Shown here: in pieces, positions 25,227 through 33,528 of the stretch
Layout of the letters: each line of letters opens with the position of its first letter
How positions within the stretch are numbered: position 1 is the stretch's first letter
Assembly: GCA_038323315.1 (NCBI GenBank)
Contig: JBBQGU010000003.1
Span: forward strand, 1-34,418
Direction: 5' to 3'
DNA length: 34,418 nucleotides
Source of the DNA: Stagnihabitans sp038323315
Lineage (GTDB): Bacteria; Pseudomonadota; Alphaproteobacteria; Rhodobacterales; Rhodobacteraceae
Notes under the pieces: model-generated
The model's database searches: none
What the model was told of the DNA's origin: nothing
What the model saw: the letters and a program-made list of their open reading frames with translations, nothing else
Program-made: the position numbers and the translations under genes

Positions 25227-25988
25227 ATGGCTACTCTTAATGCAGTTAACGGTGCGCTCTTGATGGATGAGTTCGATGAGCTCGTGGTTTCAGGTGTCTC
25301 GCAGGCGACATCGAGCCGGATTGTGGTAAACTATGGCCCAGTCTCGTTCACAGAACTGCGCGGCAGCTTCGAGTATGGCCCGTTCGGCACAACAGGCACC
25401 GTGACGGCGTTTAATCAGACGTCGGCGGACGGGTTGCTCAATTTCAGGCTTGCCGACGCCAGCGCCGATGCGCAGGAGATTTTCTCTCTAGTCGCCGAAA
25501 GCAAATTGGACCTTGCGCTTCAGGTCTTGTTGTCACGCGACGATTCGATTTCAGGCGGTGCCAACAACGACGTGCTGTTTGGTTATGACGGGCGCGACAC
25601 CATCAGAGGCGGAGATGGCAGCGATGTGCTGACCGGCGGTTTGGGCGCTGACAGGCTGGTCGGCGGGACTGGGGCCGATACATTCGTGTTTCTGTCGACG
25701 TTCGATTCCGGTCTGGGCCGATCCGCGCGCGATGTGATCACCGATTTCAGTCGCGCGGACGGAGACAAGATCGATTTGTGGCAAGTGGACGCAGTTTCTG
25801 GCAACGAGCAGAATGACGATTTCACCTCGATTGTCGACCGGTTCACCGGCGCCAGCGGCGAACTTAGGGTGCAGGCGACCGCCAACGGATACCTTGTCAG
25901 CGGGGACGTCGACAGCGACCGCAGTGCTGATTTTTCGTTTCTGGTTGTGAGCGATACGCAACTGATGGCGACTGATTTCGTGCTATGA
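25227..25988 (+). CDS. Small RTX (haemolysin-type calcium-binding repeat) protein
   Basis: A 253-residue protein. Residues 109-150 hold nonapeptide calcium repeats (GGANNDVLFGYDG, GGDGSDVLTGGLGADRLVGGTGADTF), followed by the block RDVITDFSRADGDKIDLW found in many type I secreted proteins, and the C-terminal end LMATDFVL, which fits the uncleaved type I secretion signal. There is no N-terminal signal peptide, as expected. Residues 1-105 match nothing I know and would carry any specific activity. GGAG lies ten bases before the ATG. No type I secretion ABC transporter or membrane fusion gene is in the window, so export would rely on a system elsewhere. Confidence 0.88.
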   Translation: MATLNAVNGALLMDEFDELVVSGVSQATSSRIVVNYGPVSFTELRGSFEYGPFGTTGTVTAFNQTSADGLLNFRLADASADAQEIFSLVAESKLDLALQVLLSRDDSISGGANNDVLFGYDGRDTIRGGDGSDVLTGGLGADRLVGGTGADTFVFLSTFDSGLGRSARDVITDFSRADGDKIDLWQVDAVSGNEQNDDFTSIVDRFTGASGELRVQATANGYLVSGDVDSDRSADFSFLVVSDTQLMATDFVL

Positions 25989-26079
25989 CGCGGTCAGTTG
26001 GTTTGTTGGGCTTGCCAGACAAAGTGACAGACAGCGGCACGGGCTATCGATGCGGCAAAGCTTTGTGAACTGACCACTG

Positions 26080-26110
26080 GGTCCTGACCGGATGGCCAGC
26101 GGTCAGGACC
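26080..26110 (+). terminator. Hairpin downstream of the RTX-type gene
   Basis: GGTCCTGACCG (26080-26090) and CGGTCAGGACC (26100-26110) form an 11-bp perfect stem with a nine-base loop, 92 bp past the stop. Only a weak T-rich tail (GTCATTTC) follows, so it may terminate inefficiently or mark a transcript end. Confidence 0.6.
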
Positions 26111-26180
26111 GTCATTTCGCGCCCGGTTGTCGGATCGATTGGGACGCCTATAAGGTTTGGATAAAATCGGGGCGGTCATG

Positions 26181-26197
26181 TTTAGAACCGGTCTAAA
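26181..26197. promoter_or_regulatory. Candidate Irr (iron control element) box upstream of nfuA
   Basis: TTTAGA (26181-26186) and TCTAAA (26192-26197) separated by ACCGG. This dyad has the form of the alphaproteobacterial iron-control element bound by Irr, roughly TTTAGAA-N-TTCTAAA. It lies three bases ahead of a TTGACA (26200-26205) and 58 bp before the NifU-like gene. Irr control of Fe-S assembly genes is known in this bacterial class; here it is inferred from the site alone. Confidence 0.6.
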
Positions 26198-26199
26198 TC

Positions 26200-26228
26200 T
26201 TGACATCACAGGCTGGGGGGTGCATATC
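26200..26228 (+). promoter_or_regulatory. Candidate promoter of nfuA-tsaB-rimI
   Basis: TTGACA at 26200-26205, a 17-base spacer, then CATATC at 26223-26228 as a weak -10. It sits 27 bp before the ATG at 26255 and directly follows the Irr-like box, so a bound Irr would overlap the polymerase site. Confidence 0.45.
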
Positions 26229-26254
26229 CGACTGGAATAGTCAGGAGTTACCCC

Positions 26255-26809
26255 ATGTTCATCCAGACCGAATCCACGCCGAACCCCGCCACGTTGAAAT
26301 TCCTGCCCGGTCAGGCCGTGCTGGACCTTGGGACGGCGGATTTTCCGTCGGCGGATACGGCGGGCAAGTCACCGCTTGCCACGCGGATATTCGCCGTTGA
26401 CGGCGTTACGGGCGTATTTCTGGGTATGGATTTCGTCACCGTGACCAAGGCCGAGCCGGTGGATTGGCAGCATATCAAGCCCGCCATCCTGGGCGCGATC
26501 ATGGAGCATTACCAGTCGGGTGCGGCGGTGATGGAGGGCGAGCAGGCGGCGCATAAGGTGCATGACGGGCCGGATGGCGATATCGTCCGGCAGATCATGG
26601 AGTTGTTGGACACGCGGGTCCGTCCGGCGGTGGCGCAGGATGGCGGGGATATCACGTTTCATGGCTTTGAACGGGGTGTCGTTTACCTGAACATGAAGGG
26701 GGCTTGTGCGGGGTGCCCCAGTTCCACCCTGACCCTGAAGATGGGGATCGAGAATTTGCTGCGGCATTACATTCCGGAAGTGCTGGAGGTGCGTCCGGTT
26801 GCGGCCTGA
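26255..26809 (+). CDS. nfuA: NifU/NfuA-like Fe-S carrier protein
   Basis: A 184-residue Fe-S cluster scaffold or carrier that delivers clusters to apo-proteins. The N-terminal Nfu_N domain (about 1-87) opens FIQTESTPNPATLKFLPG; the C-terminal NifU domain (about 105-182) carries the cluster-binding pair C151/C154 in GACAGCPSSTLTLK and the VRPAVAQDGGDITF strand. The two-domain layout matches mitochondrial NFU1 and alphaproteobacterial homologues; E. coli NfuA instead has an A-type N-terminus. An Irr-like box and promoter lie just upstream. tsaB starts within or just after its stop, making an operon. Confidence 0.95.
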   Translation: MFIQTESTPNPATLKFLPGQAVLDLGTADFPSADTAGKSPLATRIFAVDGVTGVFLGMDFVTVTKAEPVDWQHIKPAILGAIMEHYQSGAAVMEGEQAAHKVHDGPDGDIVRQIMELLDTRVRPAVAQDGGDITFHGFERGVVYLNMKGACAGCPSSTLTLKMGIENLLRHYIPEVLEVRPVAA

Positions 26810-26825
26810 GGCGGAGCCGGTCCTA

Positions 26826-27413
26826 TTGAAAGCTGATCTGGTATTGGGGTTTGACTGTTCGGCGGCGCATTGCGCCGCCGCTTTGCTGTCTGGCACCTCG
26901 GTTGTGACGCGGGTCGAACTGATGGCCAAGGGGCAGGCCGAGCGATTGGTGCCGATGCTGGATGAGATGCTGACGGCAGAGGGCGTTGTTTGGGCCGATC
27001 TGGGCGCGCTGGTCGTGGGGGTCGGGCCGGGAAATTTTACCGGCATCCGGATTGCGGTGGCTTTGGCGCGGGGCTTGGCTTTGGGCCTGGGCATTCCGGC
27101 GGTTGGCGTGACGGGGTTTGAGGCGCTGGCCCATGGGATGGCGCGACCCTTGACGGTGGCCCTGGATGCGCCGCGCGGGCAGGCTTATGTGCAGGAGTTT
27201 GGTGACGTCGGGGTTGGCGCGGCTGGGATATTTGAGGCCGCGCCCATGGGCGCGCGGCGGTTGCAGGATGTATCCCTGCCGCAATTCATTGCGGCTTTGG
27301 CCGAGGTTGGCCGCGCAAAAGCGGCGACGCCGCAGCCCCGGCCCGCGCCGTTTTATTTGCGGTCGGCGGATGCGGTCCCTGCGTCCGATCTGCCGCCGGT
27401 GATCCTGGCGTGA
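26826..27413 (+). CDS. tsaB: tRNA threonylcarbamoyladenosine synthesis protein TsaB
   Basis: Partner of TsaD and TsaE in making t6A37 on ANN-decoding tRNAs. An ASKHA-fold protein of 195 residues with the N-terminal VLGFDCSAAHCAAAL, the central GVGPGNFTGIRIAVALARGLALGLG and VGVTGFEALA. The start is a TTG at 26826 (MKADLVLGFD) with GGCGGAG about eight bases upstream; another TTG at 26799 would overlap nfuA by 11 bp and adds an unconserved Pro/Glu-rich stretch. rimI overlaps its stop by 4 bp. tsaB-rimI is a common bacterial pairing. Confidence 0.93.
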   Translation: MKADLVLGFDCSAAHCAAALLSGTSVVTRVELMAKGQAERLVPMLDEMLTAEGVVWADLGALVVGVGPGNFTGIRIAVALARGLALGLGIPAVGVTGFEALAHGMARPLTVALDAPRGQAYVQEFGDVGVGAAGIFEAAPMGARRLQDVSLPQFIAALAEVGRAKAATPQPRPAPFYLRSADAVPASDLPPVILA

Positions 27414-27853
27414 CGGCGGCAGAGATGGCCTTGATCCACGGGGCGGCGTTCGAGGTGCCGCGTCCATGGTCTGAGGGGGAGATCGCTGATCTGCTGGCGC
27501 AACCCCTGTGCTTTGTGCTGACCGAGGCGGAGGGGTTTTTGATGGGCCGGGTGGTGGCGGGCGAGGCCGAGTTGCTGACGGTGGCTGTGCGGCCTGCAGC
27601 GCAGGGCCAAGGGGCCGGGCTGCGTTTGGTGCAGGGGTTTTTGGGCGAGTGTGCGGCGCGGAGGGCGGACACGGCGTTTCTGGAGGTGGCCGAGACCAAT
27701 CTGGCCGCAAGGGCGGTCTATGCCCGCGCGGGGTTTGTGCAGACCGGGCGGCGGCGCGGGTATTATCCTCTGCCGACGGGTGGGGCGGTGGATGCACTGG
27801 TGCTGACGCGGGCAGTTCAGGCGGCGCGTGGGGCGTGGTCTTTGACCCATTGA
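27410..27853 (+). CDS. rimI: Ribosomal protein bS18 alanine N-acetyltransferase (GNAT)
   Basis: GNAT acetyltransferase of 147 residues that acetylates the N-terminus of ribosomal protein S18. The acetyl-CoA loop is VRPAAQGQGAGLRLV, followed by FLEVAETNLAARAVYARAGFVQTGRRRGYY, diagnostic of RimI. The GTG start at 27410 overlaps the tsaB stop (GTGA); an in-frame ATG five codons on at 27425 is an alternative. The call rests on the motifs together with the tsaB neighbour, since single GNAT domains are hard to place. Confidence 0.9.
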   Translation: MTAAEMALIHGAAFEVPRPWSEGEIADLLAQPLCFVLTEAEGFLMGRVVAGEAELLTVAVRPAAQGQGAGLRLVQGFLGECAARRADTAFLEVAETNLAARAVYARAGFVQTGRRRGYYPLPTGGAVDALVLTRAVQAARGAWSLTH

Positions 27854-28004
27854 TCAAAACCGGGGCGGGTCGCCGCAGATTCCTGTTGACCGCCCGCGTG
27901 GCATCCTGACTAAATCGGATACGATCTGCCCGTGACGGACCCGCACCGACTCTGTCGGGGTGGCTGGCATAGGGCGGCAATGTTTTGACAACTGGGAGAC
28001 GGAT

Positions 28005-29000
28005 ATGACCCTGATGAAACACCTTTTGGGTGCCTCGGCCATTTTGGCACTGTCGGCGGGTGCAGCTTTGGCAGACCCCGCGATCATTTATGATGTCGGC
28101 GGCAAGTTCGACAAGTCGTTCAACGAGGCGGCCTTTGGCGGCGCCGAGCGTTGGAAGGCCGAAACGGGCGGCACGTATAAAGAGCTGGAAATGCAGAACG
28201 AAGCGCAGCGTGAGCAGGCGTTGCGGCAGTTGGCCGATGATGGCGCGAACCCGATCGTGATGACCGGCTTTGCATTCGGCGACGTGCTGAACACGGTGGC
28301 GCCGGATTATCCGGACACCAAGTTTGCAATCATCGACATGGTGGTCGACCAGCCAAACGTGAAATCGGTGGTGTTTACCGAGGATCAGGGCAGCTATCTG
28401 GTCGGTCTGATGGCCGGTATGGCGTCGAAAACCGCGACGGTCGGGTTTGTCGGCGGCATGGATATTCCGCTGATCCGGCGGTTTGGCTGCGGCTATGCCC
28501 AGGGCGTGATGGCGGCCAATCCGGCGGCCAAGGTCATCCTGAACATGACCGGCACGGATGGCAGCGCCTGGAACAACCCGGTCAAGGGCGCCGAGATCGC
28601 CAAGTCGCAGCAAAGCCAGGGCGCAGACGTGATCTATGCCGCCGCGGGTGCGACCGGTGTGGGCGTGCTGCAGGCGGCCGCCGATATGGGCATCCTGTCG
28701 GTCGGCGTGGACAGCAACCAGAACTATCTGCATCCGGGGCAGGTTCTGACCTCGATGATGAAGCGGGTGGATAATGCGGTTTATGACGCCTTCAAAGAGG
28801 GCGCTGATCTGATGCCGGGCGTGAATGTGATGGACCTGAAGGCGGGCGGCGTCGGTTATGCGATGGACGACAACAACGCCAAGCTGGTGACGCCCGAGAT
28901 GATGGCGGCTGTCGATGCGGCGGCGGAGAAGATCAAGTCGGGCGAATTGGTGGTGCATGACTATATGTCGGACAACACCTGCCCCGGTGTGACGTTCTGA
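28005..29000 (+). CDS. BMP family ABC transporter substrate-binding protein (nucleoside)
   Basis: Periplasmic receptor of the BmpA/Med family, which binds purine nucleosides in characterised importers. 331 residues with a signal peptide ending GAALA before DPAIIYDVGGKFDKSFNEAAFGG, the typical mature start. Further family segments: DYPDTKFAIIDMVVD, VVFTEDQGSYLVGLMAG, GFVGGMDIPLIRRFGCGYAQG, and ILSVGVDSNQNYL. No lipobox Cys, so it is soluble. GGGAG lies seven bases ahead of the ATG at 28005. It heads the five-gene transport and salvage operon; the ATPase start overlaps its stop. Confidence 0.95.
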   Translation: MTLMKHLLGASAILALSAGAALADPAIIYDVGGKFDKSFNEAAFGGAERWKAETGGTYKELEMQNEAQREQALRQLADDGANPIVMTGFAFGDVLNTVAPDYPDTKFAIIDMVVDQPNVKSVVFTEDQGSYLVGLMAGMASKTATVGFVGGMDIPLIRRFGCGYAQGVMAANPAAKVILNMTGTDGSAWNNPVKGAEIAKSQQSQGADVIYAAAGATGVGVLQAAADMGILSVGVDSNQNYLHPGQVLTSMMKRVDNAVYDAFKEGADLMPGVNVMDLKAGGVGYAMDDNNAKLVTPEMMAAVDAAAEKIKSGELVVHDYMSDNTCPGVTF

Positions 29001-30637
29001 TGGCCGCAAGGTCCGATCTTGGGCCAATTGGGGGAGGGCGGGAAACCGCCTCCCCCTATGCGATTGAACTGAAGGGGATTTCCAAGGCATTCGGGCCGGT
29101 GAAGGCCAATCAGGATATCAACATTCAGGTGCCGCGTGGCACCATTCACGGCATCATCGGTGAGAATGGCGCGGGCAAGTCGACGCTGATGTCGATCCTG
29201 TACGGGTTCTACCGGGCCGATGCGGGTGAGGTGTTCATCAACGGTCGGCTGACGTCCATCCCCGACAGCCAGAGCGCCATTCGCGCCGGCATCGGGATGG
29301 TGTTTCAACATTTCAAGCTGGTGCAGAATTTTACGGTGCTGGAAAATGTCATCCTGGGGGCCGAGGATGGGGCGCTGTTGGCAACATCTTTGGGCCGCGC
29401 TCGCAAGGAGTTGGAGGCGCTGAGCCGGGAGTTTGACCTGGATGTGCAGCCGGATGCGCTGATCGAGGATCTGTCGGTCGGGCATCAACAGCGGGTGGAG
29501 ATTTTGAAGGCCTTGTACCGGAAGGCTGATATTCTGATCCTGGATGAGCCGACAGGGGTGCTGACGCCCGAGGAGGCGGACCATCTGTTCCGGATTTTGG
29601 CCGGCCTCAGGGATCAGGGCAAGACGGTGATCCTGATCACCCACAAGCTGCGCGAGATCATGGAGGCCACCGACAATGTCAGCGTGATGCGGCGCGGGAC
29701 GATGGTGGCGACGGTGAAGACGGCCGAGACCAGCCCCGAGGCGTTGGCCGAGTTGATGGTGGGGCGGAAGGTGCTGCTGGAGGTCGAGAAGCGGCCTGCG
29801 ACGCCCGGCAAGGTGGTACTGGCGGTCGAGGGATTGCGGGTCAAGGATGAGCAGGGGGTCGAGCGGCTGAAAGGCGTGTCGTTCACCATCCGGGCGGGTG
29901 AGATTTTGGGAATTGCCGGGGTTGCGGGCAATGGGCAGTCGGAGTTGTTGCAGGCTTTGGGCGGGATTTCGCGAGGAACCGGGCAAGTCAGCCTGAACGG
30001 TGTGCCGATGCCGTTGAGTGGCGCGGCCGCCAATGGGCAGACGCGGCGGGCGGCGGGGGTGGCGCATGTGCCGGAGGATCGGCAGGCGCTGGGGTTGATC
30101 ATGGATTTCAGCGCCTGGGAGAATGTTGCCTTTGGTTATCACAATGCGTCGGAATATCAGCAGAACGCACTGATCATGAACAATGCGGCGATCAAGGCGG
30201 ATACCGCACGCAAGATGGCGACGTTCGATGTGCGGCCGCCGATCCCGACATTGGCGGCGAAAAGCTTTTCCGGCGGGAACCAGCAAAAGATCGTTGTGGC
30301 GCGTGAGATTGAGCGGAACCCGGATTTGCTGTTGATCGGGCAGCCGACGCGGGGCGTGGATATTGGCGCCATCGAGTTCATCCACAAGCAGATCGTGGCG
30401 CTGCGGGATGCGGGCAAGGCGGTGCTGCTGGTCTCGGTCGAGTTGGATGAGATCATGTCGCTGTCGGACCGGATTGTCGTGATGTTCGACGGGCAGTTGA
30501 TGGGCGAGCGCGACCCTGAACAGACCAACGAGCGGGAGTTGGGGATGATGATGGCAGGGATGACTGAAAAAGCGGGGATGACTGAAAAAGCGGACATGAC
30601 TGCCAAAGCGGGCATGGCCGGAAAAGGGGCGGCGTGA
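29000..30637 (+). CDS. Double-domain ABC transporter ATP-binding protein (nucleoside importer)
   Basis: A 545-residue protein with two fused nucleotide-binding domains, as in YufO/NupA. Domain 1: Walker A GENGAGKS at 54-61, signature LSVGHQQRVEI, Walker B ILILDEPTGVL. Domain 2: a degenerate Walker A GVAGNGQSE lacking Lys, signature FSGGNQQKIVVAREI and Walker B LLLIGQPTRGVD. The one-sided degeneration is normal for this family. Unusual is the C-terminus, which carries a short repeat (GMTEKA, GMTEKA, DMTAKA, GMAGKG) made by four 18-bp units. The ATG overlaps the stop of the receptor gene and the permease start overlaps its own stop. Confidence 0.95.
   Translation: MAARSDLGPIGGGRETASPYAIELKGISKAFGPVKANQDINIQVPRGTIHGIIGENGAGKSTLMSILYGFYRADAGEVFINGRLTSIPDSQSAIRAGIGMVFQHFKLVQNFTVLENVILGAEDGALLATSLGRARKELEALSREFDLDVQPDALIEDLSVGHQQRVEILKALYRKADILILDEPTGVLTPEEADHLFRILAGLRDQGKTVILITHKLREIMEATDNVSVMRRGTMVATVKTAETSPEALAELMVGRKVLLEVEKRPATPGKVVLAVEGLRVKDEQGVERLKGVSFTIRAGEILGIAGVAGNGQSELLQALGGISRGTGQVSLNGVPMPLSGAAANGQTRRAAGVAHVPEDRQALGLIMDFSAWENVAFGYHNASEYQQNALIMNNAAIKADTARKMATFDVRPPIPTLAAKSFSGGNQQKIVVAREIERNPDLLLIGQPTRGVDIGAIEFIHKQIVALRDAGKAVLLVSVELDEIMSLSDRIVVMFDGQLMGERDPEQTNERELGMMMAGMTEKAGMTEKADMTAKAGMAGKGAA
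30557..30628 (+). repeat. Four 18-bp tandem units in the ATPase C-terminus
   Basis: Units at 30557-30574, 30575-30592, 30593-30610 and 30611-30628. The first two are identical (GGGATGACTGAAAAAGCG); the third differs at three or more positions and the fourth more widely. Each encodes six residues in frame, so the repeat lengthens the tail without breaking the gene. Confidence 0.9.
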
Positions 30638-31743
30638 TGGGGAAGATGCCGCGCTGGGCGGATGTCATTCTGGTGCCGCTGATCTGTCTGGTCATCGCCT
30701 TTGCGTTTTCGGGTTTGCTGATCTGGGCGATTGGACAAAGTCCGTTGCAGGCGTTGCAGGTCATGATCAAGGGCGCGATCTATAACCCCGACAGCATGGA
30801 CCGGACCACCAATGCCTGGGGCTATACCCTGTATTATGCGACCAATTTCATGTTTACCGGGCTGGCGGTATCCATCGCTTTCCAGGCCAGTCTGTTCAAC
30901 ATCGGGGGCGAGGGGCAGGCGACGCTGGGCGGCCTTGGCGTCGCGCTGTCATGTCTGTTAATCCCCTGGCCGCATTGGTCGCTGGCGCTGGCGGGGTCGA
31001 TTGTGGGGGCGATGGCCTTTGGCGCGGCCTGGGCGTTCTTGCCCGCCTGGTTGCAGGCCAAGCGGGGCAGCCATATCGTGATCACGACGATGATGTTCAA
31101 CTTTATCGCCTACGCGCTGATGAATTACGTTTTGGTCAATATGCTGCGGCCGGTCGGCAGCATGGACCCCGCATCGGCCCGGTTTGACAAGCTGTTGAAC
31201 CTGCCGAAACTGGGGGAGATGCTAGGGGCGATCGGGATCCCATTTTCGACGAGGAACCCGGCGAATATCAGTCTGTTTATTGCACTGGGCTGTGCGCTGG
31301 GGGTCTGGGTGCTGTTGTGGCACACGCGGCTGGGCTATGCGATCCGGGCGTTTGGCAAATCGGAAAAGGCGGCGGTTTATGCCGGGATCAATCCGGTCAC
31401 GATCACCATCGTGGCGCTGATGCTGTCGGGTGCGCTGTCGGGGATGATGGCGGTGAACTCGGTGCATGGGCAGGCGCACCGATTGGTGTTGAACGCGGTC
31501 GAGGGGGCCGGGTTTATCGGGATTGCGGTGGCGCTGATGGGGCGGAACCATCCGTTCGGGATTGTGATCGCGTCACTGTTGTTCGGGTTCTTGTATCAGG
31601 GTGGGTCGCAGTTGGCCCTGGGCACCCAGATTCCGCGTGAGGTGATTACGGTGTTGCAGGGGCTGGTCATTCTGTTCACCGGGGCGTTGCCCTATATGGT
31701 GCAGCGCCCGCTGGCCTGGGCGTTTTCGCGGAGGGCGGTCTGA
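30637..31743 (+). CDS. ABC transporter permease (BPD_transp_2), nucleoside importer subunit 1
   Basis: Inner-membrane subunit of 368 residues with about nine helices. It shows the family features YATNFMFTGLAVSIAFQASLFNIGGEGQATLGG near the N-terminus and GYAIRAFGKSEKAAVYAGI, the coupling loop that meets the ATPase. It is the longer YufP/NupB-type partner. The ATG at 30637 shares its A with the ATPase stop (TGATG). An in-frame GTG at 30634 is less likely. Confidence 0.95.
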   Translation: MGKMPRWADVILVPLICLVIAFAFSGLLIWAIGQSPLQALQVMIKGAIYNPDSMDRTTNAWGYTLYYATNFMFTGLAVSIAFQASLFNIGGEGQATLGGLGVALSCLLIPWPHWSLALAGSIVGAMAFGAAWAFLPAWLQAKRGSHIVITTMMFNFIAYALMNYVLVNMLRPVGSMDPASARFDKLLNLPKLGEMLGAIGIPFSTRNPANISLFIALGCALGVWVLLWHTRLGYAIRAFGKSEKAAVYAGINPVTITIVALMLSGALSGMMAVNSVHGQAHRLVLNAVEGAGFIGIAVALMGRNHPFGIVIASLLFGFLYQGGSQLALGTQIPREVITVLQGLVILFTGALPYMVQRPLAWAFSRRAV

Positions 31744-32732
31744 TGGATCTGGCGGGGGTCTTGCAGATACTGGACAGCACGATCCGGCTGTCGACGCCGT
31801 TGTTGTTTGCCTGTCTGGCCGGGTTGTTTTCGGAGCGGGCCGGGGTGTTCGATATCGGGCTGGAAGGCAAGATGCTGGTCGGCGCGTTTCTGGCGGCGGC
31901 GGCTTCGTTTGCCACGGGGTCGGTGTGGTGGGGGGTGCTGGCGGGGATCGGTGCCTCGATGCTGTTTGCAGGCATTCATGGGGTGGCGGCGATCACCTTT
32001 CGCGGCAACCAGTTGATTTCGGGGGTGGCGCTGAACTTTCTGGCGTCCGGGTTGACGGTGGTGTTGGGGGCAAGCTGGTTCCGGCTGGGCGGGCAGACGC
32101 CTGCTCTGGTGGGCGGGATGCGGTTCAGCGAGATCACGTTGCCGGGCGCGCTGGAGAATACGGTGGCAAATCAGGAGGCGCTGCGGGCGCTGTCGCTGCT
32201 GCCGGGGATTTACAACCGGGTTTTGTCTGGACATTCGATCCTGGTTTATGTGGCGGTGTTGTGTGTGCCGCTGACCTGGTGGATCTTGTACCGGACGCGG
32301 TTTGGGTTGCGGCTGCGGGCGGTTGGGGAAAACCCGGCGGCGGTGGATACGGCGGGCGTGTCGGTGGTGGGGTTGCGCTTTGCCGCCGTGGCGATCACGG
32401 GGGTTTTGTGCGGGCTGGCCGGGGCGTATCTGGCGATGGGGCTGTCGGCGGGGTTTTTAAGGGAGATGACGGCGGGGCGGGGCTATATTGCGCTGGCCGC
32501 GTTGATCTTTGCCAAATGGCGGCCGTGGTCGGCGCTGGTGGCCTGCGGGTTGTTCGGGCTGCTGGATGCCGTGGCGATTCGCTATCAAAGCATCGATCTG
32601 GGCTGGGTGGTGATCCCGGTGCAGTTCACGCAAGCCCTGCCCTATATCCTGACGGTGATCATTCTGGCAGGGTTTGTGGGCAAAGCGATCCCGCCGCGTG
32701 CGGGGGGCGAGCCCTATGTGAAGGAGCGGTAG
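31743..32732 (+). CDS. ABC transporter permease (BPD_transp_2), nucleoside importer subunit 2
   Basis: Second permease, 329 residues, of the YufQ/NupC type. It opens DLAGVLQILDSTIRLSTPLLFACLAGLFSERAGVFDIGLEGKMLVGAF, and holds the coupling segment RTRFGLRLRAVGENPAAVDTAGV. The ATG overlaps the stop of the first permease (TGATG), and the phosphorylase starts one base after its own TAG. This completes a full receptor-ATPase-two-permease importer. Confidence 0.95.
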   Translation: MDLAGVLQILDSTIRLSTPLLFACLAGLFSERAGVFDIGLEGKMLVGAFLAAAASFATGSVWWGVLAGIGASMLFAGIHGVAAITFRGNQLISGVALNFLASGLTVVLGASWFRLGGQTPALVGGMRFSEITLPGALENTVANQEALRALSLLPGIYNRVLSGHSILVYVAVLCVPLTWWILYRTRFGLRLRAVGENPAAVDTAGVSVVGLRFAAVAITGVLCGLAGAYLAMGLSAGFLREMTAGRGYIALAALIFAKWRPWSALVACGLFGLLDAVAIRYQSIDLGWVVIPVQFTQALPYILTVIILAGFVGKAIPPRAGGEPYVKER

Positions 32733-33521
32733 ATGGGCCTGGTCGAGTTGGTGCAGGGGCGGGCCGGGGCGGAGCCGGTGCGGTTGGGGCTGATCCTGGG
32801 CTCGGGCCTGGGGCATCTGGCGGGGGCGGTGGCGGGGGTTTCGATCCCTTATGACGATCTGCCGGGCTTTCCGCATGCGGGCGTGTCGGGGCACAATCCG
32901 CACCTGGTGATCGGCGATCTGGAGGGGGTGCGGGTCGCGGTCTTTGGCGCGCGGGAGCATTACTACGAGAACGGCAATCCGGGCGCGATGCGGCCCGCGT
33001 TGGAGTTGCTGAAGGGCTTGGGGGCCGAGGCGTTGATTGCGACCAATGCAGCGGGAAGTTTGAGGCCGGACATTCAGCCGGGCGATCTGATGCTGTTGTC
33101 GGATCACATCAACTTTTCCGGGTTGAACCCGTTGATCGGCGAAAAGACCGACGCGCGGTTCGTGCCGATGACGACGGCGCATGATGTGGCGATCAGGGCG
33201 GGGTTAAGGGCGAGTGCCGGGGCGGTCGGAGTCGCTTTGCCCGAGGGGGTCTATGCGTGGTATTCCGGGCCATCGTTCGAGACGCCGGCCGAGATACGGG
33301 CGATACGGATATTGGGCGGGGATGCGGTGGGGATGTCGACGGTGCCCGAAGTTATTCTGGCGCGGTTTCTGGGGCTGCGGGTGGCGGCGATTTCGACGAT
33401 CACAAATATGGCGGCGGGGCTGTCGGACGAGCAGATCAGTCATGAGCACACCAAGGCGATGGCGCCGATGGGGGCGGCCAAGCTGGAGCGGGTGCTCAGG
33501 CATTACCTGCGCGGGCTTTGA
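32733..33521 (+). CDS. Purine-nucleoside phosphorylase
   Basis: Trimeric-type PNP of 262 residues that phosphorolyses inosine, guanosine or xanthosine to base and ribose-1-phosphate. Motifs: phosphate loop LGLILGSGLGHLAG, the H-containing GAREHYYENG, TNAAGSLRPDIQPGDLMLLSDHINF, YSGPSFETPAEIR with the Glu that binds the purine, and the ISTITNMAAGL segment with the Asn typical of 6-oxopurine enzymes. The ATG directly follows the permease stop. Its place behind a nucleoside importer argues that imported nucleosides are its substrate. Confidence 0.95.
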   Translation: MGLVELVQGRAGAEPVRLGLILGSGLGHLAGAVAGVSIPYDDLPGFPHAGVSGHNPHLVIGDLEGVRVAVFGAREHYYENGNPGAMRPALELLKGLGAEALIATNAAGSLRPDIQPGDLMLLSDHINFSGLNPLIGEKTDARFVPMTTAHDVAIRAGLRASAGAVGVALPEGVYAWYSGPSFETPAEIRAIRILGGDAVGMSTVPEVILARFLGLRVAAISTITNMAAGLSDEQISHEHTKAMAPMGAAKLERVLRHYLRGL

Positions 33522-33528
33522 GGAGAAG

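Noticed and set aside
24920..25228. A 102-codon minus-strand frame upstream of the RTX-type gene
   Set aside because: Arg/Pro-rich translation typical of GC-rich noise, no ribosome site, no family features, and it covers the likely control region.
26823..29090. A very long minus-strand frame (755 codons) opposite tsaB-rimI and the BMP receptor
   Set aside because: It is an antisense shadow: His/Arg/Pro-rich translation without motifs, while the plus strand carries three clear genes.
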